Assembly (NCBI RefSeq): GCF_004801885.1
Contig: NZ_SSSM01000001.1
Span: 558,001-622,000, forward strand
Length of the DNA stretch: 64,000 nt
Reading direction: 5' to 3'
Source: Naasia lichenicola
GTDB taxonomy: Bacteria; Actinomycetota; Actinomycetes; Actinomycetales; Microbacteriaceae
The position numbers and the translations under genes were made by a program. Under the pieces are notes generated by a model that searched no databases, had not been told where the DNA came from, and saw nothing but the letters and a program-made list of their open reading frames with translations. Positions 53,401 to 61,218 of the stretch are shown in pieces. The first letter of the stretch is position 1. Each line of letters starts with the position of its first letter.

Positions 53401-53531
53401 GCGCGCCTGCTCCTGGACCCGGAGGGGCGACCAGCAGTGAGCGCTTCGACGGCGTTGCGCCAGTCGGGAACGGCGTCGGCAGCGGCGCTGGTCTCGGCGC
53501 TGTCGGGCTGGGCGGGATCGGGCTCAGCCAT
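50472..53531 (-). CDS. SNF2 family (Swi2/Snf2) DEAD/DEAH-box helicase
   Basis: 1019 residues from the ATG at 53531. The N-terminal half (about 560 residues) is the poorly conserved extension typical of actinobacterial SNF2 proteins. The SNF2 core follows: [14 protein letters not shown] (Walker A), [11 protein letters not shown] (Walker B), [17 protein letters not shown] and RPFMLRRTK. The C-terminal helicase lobe has [35 protein letters not shown] and [16 protein letters not shown]. DNA translocase that probably remodels protein-DNA or transcription complexes. A long hairpin stands between its start and the GNAT gene. Confidence 0.93.
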   Translation of the reverse strand: [1019 protein letters not shown]

Positions 53532-53575
53532 GCGCTCGACGATACCGGCGGGCTCCGACGGCGGCGTCCGCGCGC

Positions 53576-53631
53576 GAGTTGACAGTAGTGGCGGGTGCAA
53601 GCGATCCGACACTCACCACGACTGTCAACTC
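53576..53631. terminator. Long imperfect inverted repeat between GNAT and SNF2 genes
   Basis: The 22 bases at 53576-53597 pair with 53610-53631 with three mismatches; the outer GAGTTGACAGT/ACTGTCAACTC arms are perfect. It lies 13 bases after the GNAT stop, so it may end that transcript. No T-run. Confidence 0.55.
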
Positions 53632-53644
53632 GTGATACGCCGTC

Positions 53645-54187
53645 CTACAGCCGCCTGCTCATGGCGAGTTCGCGGCCGTCGTCGCCGACCAGCTCGTCGA
53701 CGAACTCGAAGCCCGCGCGCACGTAGGTGGCGATCGCCACCACGTTGCGCTCATGGACGTCGAGCGTGAGCTCGAGGTAGCCGGCGTCCCGACTCCAGTC
53801 GGCAGCCGCCTCGATGAGCGCATCGATCACGCCACGGCCGCGGACGGAGGGCGACAGGTACACGCCGACGAGTGTCGCGGTGTCGACTATCGGGACCCGT
53901 TGGAGGTAGTCGGGTTCGTCGGCGCGACGGACGAGGACTCCCACCGTTCCGACGAGCTCATCGCCGAGCACCGCGACGAATCCGGCGTTGTCGGATGCGG
54001 TCGCGCCGCGCTCCGCTCGCTCTCGCCACTCCTCAGCCGGACGGGCCAGTGCCTGATCCATCGTCTCGAAGAACGCGATCCTCGCTACCGGGTCGGCGAG
54101 CGCCTGCAGCCGGAGCGCCCGCAGGCTAGGTCCGTCGTCGGGCCGCACCCGGCGGATGTCGATGTCCGAGTCGAGCGCGCGAGGCAT
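53645..54187 (-). CDS. GNAT family N-acetyltransferase
   Basis: 180 residues. IRRVRPDDGPSLRALRLQAL at the N-terminus, the acetyl-CoA binding segment VGVYLSPSVRGRGVIDALIE (with RGRG), and the closing LDVHERNVVAIATYVRAGFEFV are the canonical GNAT motifs. Acceptor substrate unknown. Confidence 0.93.
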   Translation of the reverse strand: MPRALDSDIDIRRVRPDDGPSLRALRLQALADPVARIAFFETMDQALARPAEEWRERAERGATASDNAGFVAVLGDELVGTVGVLVRRADEPDYLQRVPIVDTATLVGVYLSPSVRGRGVIDALIEAAADWSRDAGYLELTLDVHERNVVAIATYVRAGFEFVDELVGDDGRELAMSRRL

Positions 54188-54265
54188 GGCGCCGACTCTA
54201 GCCAGGCGCGCTGGACGACAAGCTGCGAGCCGGGCGGCGCTCGCCCCGCCTCCTCGTTATCCGAA

Positions 54266-54298
54266 AACTGCCCGAATGCGCTGAGCATTCGGGCAGTT
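54266..54298. terminator. Perfect 14-bp hairpin after the SRPBCC gene
   Basis: AACTGCCCGAATGC (54266-54279) and GCATTCGGGCAGTT (54285-54298) with the 5-base loop GCTGA. On the minus strand it begins 23 bases after the SRPBCC stop. A short A-run (54264-54267) reads as TTTT after the stem on the minus strand, so intrinsic termination is plausible. Confidence 0.7.
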
Positions 54299-54321
54299 CG
54301 TGGAGAACGAGAACCGAGCCG

Positions 54322-55305
54322 CTATGCGCTGACGCTGGCTCCCAGCAGGTCCTCGAGGCGGGCGTAGCTCGTCTCCATGCCGGTCGTCATGCCGGTGGCG
54401 AGCACGGCGTCGCGCATCTCGGAGTTGGCGTAGGTGATGACCAGCGAGAGCAGCGTGCCGCCTTCGACGGGCGTCAGGGTGAGCTCGTTGAGCGCGGCCG
54501 GGTAGTCCATGCCGATCATCGCCTCGGTGGTGACGGCGCGGTAGGGCGCCTCGGATTCGAGCAGCTCTCCGGTGAAGCCGAAGCCGTCTCCGCCGCCCTC
54601 GGGCGCCCACATGTAGCGGTAGCTGTCGCCGACCTTCGTCGCGATCTCGCAGACCGGCATCGTCCAGCCGTCGGGGCCGAGCAGCCACTGCTTCATCAGC
54701 TCGGCGTCGTTGTGCGCGCGCCAGACCTGTTCGACAGAGCCGCGGATGACGCGGGCCACGCGCACCTGGGTGTCGCTGAGGATCTGCGCCTCGGCGATCC
54801 GATCCGTGGCGAATGCGGAGAGATCGGCGAGCACGGCGTCGATCTGCGACATCGCCTCCTTCGTGCCATCCAGCATCTGCATGTCGAGCAGCTGCTGCAG
54901 CTGCTCGAGCGAGTCGAACCGGGAGGTCGTGGTGAGGCGAGAACCTGTCTCAGTGGCCTCGAAGGCGAAGGTGGCGCGGGTCGGCGGAAGCGCCGTGTTT
55001 GGAGCACCCGTCTCATCGGCGAACCAGTCGATGATGTCGAAGGAGGCAGAAGCGGAGACATCCGTCCACTCCCAGCAGCCGTAGTGCTCGTCGCCGGTGG
55101 GGCCGGTCATCTTGTAGACGCTGCGCCCTCCGACCGCCGCATCGTGGCGGAGGAAGGTCGCCGGGTAGGTCGGCGGTCCCCAGAAGCGCTCGAGCTGCCG
55201 CGGGTCGGCGTAGGCGTCCCAGAGGCGGGTGACCGGGGCGCTGAAGTCGGCGACGATCGTGATGGTGAGGTTGTCGAGGTCCTTCTCGACGGAGGTGACG
55301 GGCAT
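54322..55305 (-). CDS. Tandem SRPBCC (AHSA1-type) protein
   Basis: 327 residues with two consecutive AHSA1-like domains. The first is opened by VADFSAPVTRLWDAYADPRQLERFWGP and closed by FDSLEQLQQLLDMQMLDGTKEAM. The second is opened by RVIRGSVEQVWRAHNDAELMKQWLLGP and closed by MTTGMETSYARLEDLL. AHSA1-type domains form a hydrophobic ligand cavity; most are single-domain, so this is a fusion of two. It follows the ArsR gene and is probably autoregulated with it. Biological ligand unknown. Confidence 0.9.
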   Translation of the reverse strand: MPVTSVEKDLDNLTITIVADFSAPVTRLWDAYADPRQLERFWGPPTYPATFLRHDAAVGGRSVYKMTGPTGDEHYGCWEWTDVSASASFDIIDWFADETGAPNTALPPTRATFAFEATETGSRLTTTSRFDSLEQLQQLLDMQMLDGTKEAMSQIDAVLADLSAFATDRIAEAQILSDTQVRVARVIRGSVEQVWRAHNDAELMKQWLLGPDGWTMPVCEIATKVGDSYRYMWAPEGGGDGFGFTGELLESEAPYRAVTTEAMIGMDYPAALNELTLTPVEGGTLLSLVITYANSEMRDAVLATGMTTGMETSYARLEDLLGASVSA

Positions 55306-55380
55306 GAGGGTGCCTTCCTGATTCGTGGAGTGATTCGGTGAGGTGAAGCCGGTGTCTTGTGGAGCCAGTGGTTCGTGGAG

Positions 55381-55722
55381 CTACTTGGTGTCCTCTTCGA
55401 GGAGGGCGTCGAGGCGGTCGATCCTCGAGCGCCAGATCTGCTCGAACTGATCGAGCAGTCGCTGCGCCTGACGGATGCGCTCGGGGTCGCCCCGAACCAT
55501 CCGCTCCCGGCCGCGGGGTTCCTTGGTCACGAGACCTGCCCCTTCCAGTACGGCGACGTGCTTCTGCACAGCCGCGAACGACATGGCGTACGCGTCGGCG
55601 AGCTGCGAGACGGAAACCTCGTCCACGAGCGTCCTGCGCACGATGTCACGTCGGGTGGCATCGGCCAGAGCGCGGAAGATTCGATCCACGTCAGCGTCGG
55701 GCAATTCCTGTCGTACAACCAT
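55381..55722 (-). CDS. ArsR family transcriptional regulator
   Basis: 113 residues. The winged helix is ALADATRRDIVRRTLVDEVSVSQLADAYAMSFAAVQKHVAVL. No cysteine metal site is present, as is usual for the SRPBCC-associated ArsR group. The start codon lies within the palindrome TACAACCATTTGGTTGTA (55714-55731) and there is no ribosome binding site before it, suggesting a leaderless message. Confidence 0.93.
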   Translation of the reverse strand: MVVRQELPDADVDRIFRALADATRRDIVRRTLVDEVSVSQLADAYAMSFAAVQKHVAVLEGAGLVTKEPRGRERMVRGDPERIRQAQRLLDQFEQIWRSRIDRLDALLEEDTK

Positions 55723-55731
55723 TTGGTTGTA
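55714..55731. promoter_or_regulatory. Palindromic ArsR operator overlapping the start codon
   Basis: TACAACC and GGTTGTA flank ATTT. The CAT at 55720-55722 in the middle is the regulator's ATG on the minus strand. Binding here would block transcription or initiation directly. Confidence 0.75.
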
Positions 55732-55829
55732 GGTTACGACGGCTCGTCGCGACGCGCAAGAGGCGATTCACCGTCTCTCTGCCGTCCGGACAGCGATGTC
55801 GGAGGGTGGTGCGAACATGGTCGTAGCTC

Positions 55830-57332
55830 GTGCCGGAGCAGCTCGTTCGAATCTTCCGAAAGGGGACGATCATCCGGCGCGTTCTCGAGAGTGCTGAAGC
55901 ACTCTCTTCTCAACTCGAGGCTCTCGGTGTCACCGATGAGGCCGAATCGCTGGAGTGCGCCCTGGCGAATGCCAGTAACCCCTCGCTGCTCGATCTGGTC
56001 GAATCGACCGCCCAGCTCACACGGCTGGTAGCCGCCGTGCAGGCGCGCACCGCCGGAGAGATCGCGTACCGCTCCGGCCGCGAGCTGGCGGTTCCGCTGG
56101 CCCGTCAGTACGGGCACGGCAGCGCAACGCCCCTACTCGCGGTGAGAGGACGGATGCCCCTCGGCTCGGCCTCAGCGCTGGGCAAGGTCGGTCAGGCGTT
56201 CCGGCCGCGGACGTCGCTCCTGGGCGAACGCCTGCCCGCACGGTTCCCGCTGCTGGCCGCCGCGCTCGATGCCGGCAGCGTGCCGGTCGAGTCAGCCCTC
56301 AAGGCGATCGAAGTGCTCGAGCGGGCGGAGCGGGTCATGGCGCTCGAGGCCCTCGCCGAGCTCGAGGCCACCCTCACCGAATGCGCTGCCGAGTACACGG
56401 TGAAGGAATTCGCCGAGATGGCTGCGCAGGCCAATGGCCACCTCGATCCCGACGGAGTCGAGCCGCGCGAGCGTGAGCTCATCGAGAGGGCGGGCATCAC
56501 CTTCTTCCAGCGCCGCGACGGCCTCATCGGCATCAAGGGCGGGATGGATCCGCTCACGGCGGGATTCGTCAAGAAGGCGATCGACGTCTTCAGCAGTCCT
56601 CGCGCGTCGGTCGACTTGGACGACGACACAGCCGATGGCGAGGGCGACGACGAGTGCGAAGGGGGCGAAGGCGAAGGCGACGCGGCCGACCGCAACGACG
56701 TCGATGGCCGGCTCGCTGCCACCTCGGACGCCGGCGATGAGCTCAGTGATCCCATCGTCGACACCCGCAGCCTGCCGCGGAAGAACCTCGACGCACTCGC
56801 CACCGCCTGCCGGCTCGCTCTCGGCGCCGACGACGGCCAGCTCGGCGGCATCGACACCACCGTCGTCGTACTGCTGAAGGAGGAGGGCATCATCGATGAT
56901 CGCGTTCCCGCCCAGATCGTGGGAATCGACGAGCCGATCAGTGCGGGCACCGTCCGCCGGCTCCTCTCCAGAGCCGAGATCATCCCCGTGGTGCTCGGCG
57001 GGCCGAGCGAGGTCCTCGACCTCGGACGCAGCCAGCGACTGTTCTCCAAGCCGCAGCGCATCGCGATGGTTGTTCAGCAGCGCGGCGGGTGCGGCATCGA
57101 AGGCTGCGCCTGTGACGGCCTGCTCGAAGCCGCGCATGTCGAAGGCTGGTGGGTGAACGGCACGACCGACCTGCTGAACGGCTTGCTGCTCTGTCCCTTC
57201 CACCATTGGTGGCTGGATCAGGGCAGGTGGACGATCGAGGTCCGCGACGGCCGACGGGTCATCATCCCGTCGGCCGCCAGCGATCCGATGCGTCGGCCGA
57301 GACCGATCAGGGACCGCATCATCCCGTTCTGA
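55830..57332 (+). CDS. DUF222 domain-HNH endonuclease (13E12-type)
   Basis: 500 residues. The N-terminal two thirds are DUF222: LEALGVTDEAESLECALANA, then LARQYGHGS and LGKVGQAFRPRTSLLGERLP. An acidic low-complexity insert (about residues 265-300) interrupts it. The C-terminal HNH domain has CGIEGC, AAHVEGWW and LLCPFHH, i.e. the Cys pairs and the histidine-asparagine-histidine core. Such proteins occur in many copies in Microbacteriaceae; they are thought to be nucleases of mobile or HNH-type repeat origin. The GTG start at 55830 is the longest possibility; later starts are possible. Confidence 0.85.
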   Translation: MPEQLVRIFRKGTIIRRVLESAEALSSQLEALGVTDEAESLECALANASNPSLLDLVESTAQLTRLVAAVQARTAGEIAYRSGRELAVPLARQYGHGSATPLLAVRGRMPLGSASALGKVGQAFRPRTSLLGERLPARFPLLAAALDAGSVPVESALKAIEVLERAERVMALEALAELEATLTECAAEYTVKEFAEMAAQANGHLDPDGVEPRERELIERAGITFFQRRDGLIGIKGGMDPLTAGFVKKAIDVFSSPRASVDLDDDTADGEGDDECEGGEGEGDAADRNDVDGRLAATSDAGDELSDPIVDTRSLPRKNLDALATACRLALGADDGQLGGIDTTVVVLLKEEGIIDDRVPAQIVGIDEPISAGTVRRLLSRAEIIPVVLGGPSEVLDLGRSQRLFSKPQRIAMVVQQRGGCGIEGCACDGLLEAAHVEGWWVNGTTDLLNGLLLCPFHHWWLDQGRWTIEVRDGRRVIIPSAASDPMRRPRPIRDRIIPF

Positions 57333-57346
57333 TCGGCGGCGCCTGA

Positions 57347-58012
57347 CTAAGCGGAGACGCGCGCCAGCGAATCGACCGCGCTGAGGATCGTCGCCACCTC
57401 GGTGCGGGTGGTGTAGTCGACGTGCACATCAGCGAAGGTGACTGAGCGCCCGGAATCGATGACCAGCACCGTCGGGAACGGGATATCTGCCGTGGCGTCG
57501 GCGTTCGAGTCCGCGACATCGAAGCCCAGATCTGTGTGCGCGGACCTGGCGGCCGCGTTCGGCTCGGTCTTGATGCCCAGCTGCTCGATCAGCACGTTGG
57601 ACGGATCCGACAGGACGGTGAAGGCGAGCTCACCGTTCGCGACCGCGGCCGACGACCCGTCCGGCGTCTGGGGGCTGATCGCGATCAACGCGATGCCGCG
57701 ATCGTTCAGCCCGGGGAGAAGCGTCCGCTGATAGTGCTTGAGCGTGATGTTGCAGTACGGGCACCAGGCGCCGCGATAGAAGACCAGAACGGCCGGGGCC
57801 TCGCCGATCGCGTCGTACAGCGACACCTCGGCACCCGCCGCATCGACCAGTCGAGCGTCCGGAATGATCGACCCTTGCGACACGGCGTCGGACGGCACGC
57901 CACCCGCCGTGAGACCCGCCTGCTCGTCGGCGAAGACACCCGCGAGGCGCGGACCGATCTGCTCGTTGAAGCCCACATTGAAGTCGGTGACCTGATCCGC
58001 GATTGTGCTCAT
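57347..58012 (-). CDS. Peroxiredoxin-like AhpC/TSA family protein
   Basis: 221 residues. The redox site is FYRGAWCPYC with cysteines 84 and 87, a thioredoxin-like CxxC instead of the single peroxidatic cysteine of classical AhpC. The C-terminus has FPTVLVIDSGRSVTFADVHVDYTTR. Probably reduces peroxides or disulfides in the cytoplasm. Convergent with the DUF222 gene, 14 bases apart. Confidence 0.88.
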   Translation of the reverse strand: MSTIADQVTDFNVGFNEQIGPRLAGVFADEQAGLTAGGVPSDAVSQGSIIPDARLVDAAGAEVSLYDAIGEAPAVLVFYRGAWCPYCNITLKHYQRTLLPGLNDRGIALIAISPQTPDGSSAAVANGELAFTVLSDPSNVLIEQLGIKTEPNAAARSAHTDLGFDVADSNADATADIPFPTVLVIDSGRSVTFADVHVDYTTRTEVATILSAVDSLARVSA

Positions 58013-58158
58013 GGTCCGACGCTAGGGCGGGCTCCCTCCGACCTTCCTGACGGACGACACACGCCGTCACACTCCGCAGGTCCAGGTCTCGGTTCGCTTG
58101 AAAACACGGCGATGGATGGGTAACGTGCAACTCGCTGGTTTCGCGTTGGAGGAAGCTC

Positions 58159-58629
58159 GTGGCGATTCAGGACCGCATCGAGAAGCAGATCGTGCTGCAT
58201 GCAGATCTCGACCGGGTATGGGCCGCCATCGCGGACAGCCGCCAGTTCGGCGCCTGGTTCGGCGCCGAGTTCGACGGCCCATTCGTGCTCGGTCAGACGA
58301 CTCACGGACGAATCGTGCCGACGTCGGTCGATGCCGAGGTGGCGGCTATGCAGGAGCCGCATCGCGGATCTGATCTGAACCTCGACATCGTGGCGATCGA
58401 ACCGCACACGCGCTTCGCATTCCGTTGGGCGGCATCGCCGGACACTGACGTCCAGACCACGGTGACGTTCACCCTGCGTCCCCACGAGGATGGCGTCGTT
58501 CTCATCATCACCGAGGAGGGCTTCGACGAGCTGCCGGAAACGGTGCGCCAGAGCACTCGCGAGGGGAACGAGGGCGGCTGGGAGGCGCAGACCAGTCTGA
58601 TCGCGCGCTACGTCGCTGCCGATTCCTGA
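58159..58629 (+). CDS. SRPBCC (AHSA1-type) protein
   Basis: 156 residues from a GTG start. Typical features: IEKQIVLHADLDRVWAAIADSRQFGAWFGAEFDGPF, then FAFRWAASP, TTVTFTLRPHEDGVVLIITEEGFDELP and WEAQTSLIARYVA. It precedes the ArsR gene by an overlapping stop/start at 58629. Single-domain relative of the fused protein at 54322-55305. Confidence 0.93.
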   Translation: MAIQDRIEKQIVLHADLDRVWAAIADSRQFGAWFGAEFDGPFVLGQTTHGRIVPTSVDAEVAAMQEPHRGSDLNLDIVAIEPHTRFAFRWAASPDTDVQTTVTFTLRPHEDGVVLIITEEGFDELPETVRQSTREGNEGGWEAQTSLIARYVAADS

Positions 58630-58961
58630 TGCCCGCGCCCACGACCGCCCTCTCTGATTCGACGGCACTCTTCGCGGCGCTGGGTGATCCGACCCGAATG
58701 GCTCTGGTGATCGAGCTCGGCGAACAGGGCCCGAGCACCGCGTCAGCGCTGGCCGTCGGACGGCCGATCACGCGTCAAGCGATCGGCAAGCAGCTCGCCG
58801 TCCTCGCGACCGCAGGAATTGTCGTGGGTCGGCGAACGGGCCGTGAGCAGATCTGGGCCGTGGATCCGGTCGTGTTGAAAGCGGCGGGAAGTCGCCTCGA
58901 GGCAGCTTCCACCGCGTGGGACTCTGCCCTTGAGCGCCTGCGGAGCTTCGTCGAGGATTAG
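58629..58961 (+). CDS. ArsR family transcriptional regulator
   Basis: 110 residues. Winged helix FAALGDPTRMALVIELGEQGPSTASALAVGRPITRQAIGKQLAVL. Middle gene of a three-gene operon with SRPBCC and a RibD/DHFR-like reductase. Confidence 0.92.
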   Translation: MPAPTTALSDSTALFAALGDPTRMALVIELGEQGPSTASALAVGRPITRQAIGKQLAVLATAGIVVGRRTGREQIWAVDPVVLKAAGSRLEAASTAWDSALERLRSFVED

Positions 58962-58964
58962 CCC

Positions 58965-59525
58965 GTGCTGATCATGTCCATGGGCGTCTCCGCCGACGGC
59001 TACATCACGGATCGCAACGGCGGAATCGACTGGGGCGGATCGAGCGCCGAGCAGTCCTTGTTCTCCCTCGAGCAGGTCGGGGAGCTCGGCGGATACCTGC
59101 TCGGCCGCAGGCTCTACGAGATGATGCTCGTCTTCGAGACGGATCCCGCCATGCGGGAGACGGAGGCGAACGCCGCGTTCGCCGACGTGTGGACCGCCCT
59201 GCCGAAGGTGGTGTTCAGCCGCACGCTCACCGCTGTGCAGGGGAATGCCCGACTGGCCACACGGTCGCTGGACGAAGAAGCGCACGAGCTGGCTGCCTCG
59301 GGACGGGACGTCTCGATCGGGGGAGCGGAGCTTGCCGCGCAGGCCATTCGGCGGGATCTGGTCGATGAGTTCCGCCTGTTCCGGCATCCGATCCTCCTCG
59401 GCGGGGGCACGCCGTACTTTCCCACGGACGTCGGGCCGTTCGAGCTGGAGCTGATCGACACGAGGACGTTCGCGTCGCGGGTCGTCTACGAGCGGTATCG
59501 GCGGGTTCGCGTCGGGCCAGGGTGA
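58965..59525 (+). CDS. Dihydrofolate reductase/RibD C-terminal domain-like protein
   Basis: 186 residues. Starts MSMGVSADGYITDRNGGIDW, followed by YLLGRRLYEMM, LPKVVFSRTL, ISIGGAELAAQAI-like ISIGGAEL region and LVDEFRLFRHPILLGGGTPYF. This is the YwjB/RibD_C family layout. NAD(P)H-dependent reduction of an unknown pterin- or pyrimidine-like compound is likely. Starts 4 bases after the ArsR stop. Confidence 0.9.
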   Translation: MLIMSMGVSADGYITDRNGGIDWGGSSAEQSLFSLEQVGELGGYLLGRRLYEMMLVFETDPAMRETEANAAFADVWTALPKVVFSRTLTAVQGNARLATRSLDEEAHELAASGRDVSIGGAELAAQAIRRDLVDEFRLFRHPILLGGGTPYFPTDVGPFELELIDTRTFASRVVYERYRRVRVGPG

Positions 59526-59535
59526 GCGTGGGAGG

Positions 59536-59643
59536 GCCTCGATACGCGCCGTAGTCCCTGGCCCAAGCCTGGCCCAGGCGCTACTCGACCAGCGAAGCCC
59601 CGCATCGGTGGTCGAGTAGGCGCCCCGCGCCGTATCGAGGCCT
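59536..59643. repeat. Inverted pair of palindromic repeats, second family (F2)
   Basis: Left copy 59536-59600: GCCTCGATACGCGCC to CTACTCGACCAGCGAAGCC, with an internal GGCCCAAGCCTGGCCCAGG stretch. Right, inverted copy about 59606-59643: TGGTGGTCGAGTAGGCGC to GCCGTATCGAGGCC. They fill the gap between two same-strand genes. Confidence 0.8.
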
Positions 59644-59709
59644 GCTGCGCATCCGCGGGAGCTGAGGGTTCCTCTGCTCGTCGGGAGCAGGGCCGCTAGC
59701 ATCTGGACC

Positions 59710-61179
59710 ATGCGCAGGGCGTCAGCACCGACCTCTCCCACCGCCGACGGCGAGCGTGTGCTGATCCTCTCTGCGGGAGTCGGATCGGGACACAACAGCG
59801 CCGCGGCCGCGTTGCAGCAGGCCTGCCGTGCACGCTCCGACATCGCCGAGGTGCTCGTGATGGATGTGCTGCAGGAGAGCAGCACCCTCTACCGTGATCT
59901 GCTCGGCAAGGGATACTTCGCGCTGGTCGAAGCGGCCCCGTGGCTGGTCGATCTCGGCTACGACGTGAGCGATCCGCCGTTCCGCCGCCGGGGTCCGATC
60001 GACCCGTGGACGCGGGCGAATGCGATGCCCACCATCAGCGAGATCAAGCGGTTTCGGCCGACGGCGATCGTGTGCACGCACTTCCTGCCCGCCCAGCTGG
60101 TGGCGTCCCTCATCCAGCGGGGCGTCATCGATGCGAAGACGGCCGTGGTCACGACGGACTACGACTTCCAGGGCCTGTGGCTGACGAGCGCGTTCCACTC
60201 GCTGTTCGTCGCACGCGAAGAAGGGCGGGTGCAGCTGATGGCGCTCGGCCTGCCCGCCGACCGGGTGACCGTCACTGGCATCCCGATCGCCCCGCCCGAG
60301 GAGCATGCCCCGGTGCGCGATCCAGCCACGCCGCCCGCGCTGCTGATCTCTGCGGGCGCGGCGGGCGGCGACTACGCCACCGCCGTCGTGCGGCAGACGA
60401 TGCACATCCGATCGCCGTTCACCGCCACGGTGGTCTGCGGACGCAACACGGAGCTGCGCCAGCGGATCGAGCAGCTGGTGACACCCGCCGGCGATCGGTT
60501 CCGGGTGCTCGGATACACGACGGAGATGCCGCGACTCATTCGCGAGGCAGACCTGTTCGTCGGAAAGCCGGGCGGGTTGTCGGCGTCGGAGTGCATGGCG
60601 GCGGGGCTGCCGATGGTGCTGGTGAATCCCATACCGGGCCAAGAGGTGCGCAACGGCGACTACCTCATGGAGCAGGGAGCGGCCGTGCGCTGCAACACTC
60701 CGGCGACCATCGGCTGGAAGATCGACGAGGTGCTGCGCGAGCCCGGCCGCCTTCAGCGGATGCAGGCGGCGGCGCAGCGGATCGGCCGCCCCGACGCCGC
60801 ACACGACGTGCTCAACGGGCTGCTCGACGGCTCGGCTCGGCCACTCGTCGTCACGCGGGCGGCACAGAAGTCGATCCTCGCCACGAGCGAGCAGCGTCTG
60901 ATCGCCAGCGATGTCACGGGACCCACCTCGCTGGTCCGACTGATCGATCAGGAGTCCGGCAGCACGGTCGCCCTGCTGCAAGCCGAAGAGGTTGTGGATC
61001 TGCAGCGCCGATACTCCGACAGCGCCGGGAACGTGGTGCTCCAGCAGGACGACTCTCGGGCGCCGTTCCGGTGGGAGGCGCGGCGGGTGCTGAGAAGCGT
61101 CCTGCGAGGCGACGAGCGGCTCGCGGTCCGACTGGAACCCCTGGCTGAAGGCGCGTCTCGCTCCGTCGAGGCCCACTGA
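59710..61179 (+). CDS. MGDG synthase/UgtP-like glycosyltransferase (GT28)
   Basis: 489 residues. The N-terminal acceptor domain begins VLILSAGVGSGHNSAAAALQQ, the hallmark of MGDG synthase-like enzymes. The nucleotide-sugar binding C-terminal domain has ADLFVGKPGGLSASECMAAGLPMVLVNPIPGQE. A further C-terminal extension of about 100 residues is not part of the fold. It probably transfers a sugar to diacylglycerol at the membrane, giving glycolipids. The extension includes SLVRLIDQESGSTVALLQAEEVVDL, of unknown role. Confidence 0.88.
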   Translation: MRRASAPTSPTADGERVLILSAGVGSGHNSAAAALQQACRARSDIAEVLVMDVLQESSTLYRDLLGKGYFALVEAAPWLVDLGYDVSDPPFRRRGPIDPWTRANAMPTISEIKRFRPTAIVCTHFLPAQLVASLIQRGVIDAKTAVVTTDYDFQGLWLTSAFHSLFVAREEGRVQLMALGLPADRVTVTGIPIAPPEEHAPVRDPATPPALLISAGAAGGDYATAVVRQTMHIRSPFTATVVCGRNTELRQRIEQLVTPAGDRFRVLGYTTEMPRLIREADLFVGKPGGLSASECMAAGLPMVLVNPIPGQEVRNGDYLMEQGAAVRCNTPATIGWKIDEVLREPGRLQRMQAAAQRIGRPDAAHDVLNGLLDGSARPLVVTRAAQKSILATSEQRLIASDVTGPTSLVRLIDQESGSTVALLQAEEVVDLQRRYSDSAGNVVLQQDDSRAPFRWEARRVLRSVLRGDERLAVRLEPLAEGASRSVEAH

Positions 61180-61218
61180 TCCGCTGAATGCCGCATGCGG
61201 CGAGCCAGCGCTCCGCGA

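Noticed and set aside
51441-53582. Long open frame on the plus strand opposite the SNF2 gene
   Set aside because: Antisense shadow; the minus-strand SNF2 gene has full motifs and explains the composition.
59722-61176. Long open frame on the minus strand opposite the GT28 gene
   Set aside because: Antisense shadow without start signal or recognisable domains.
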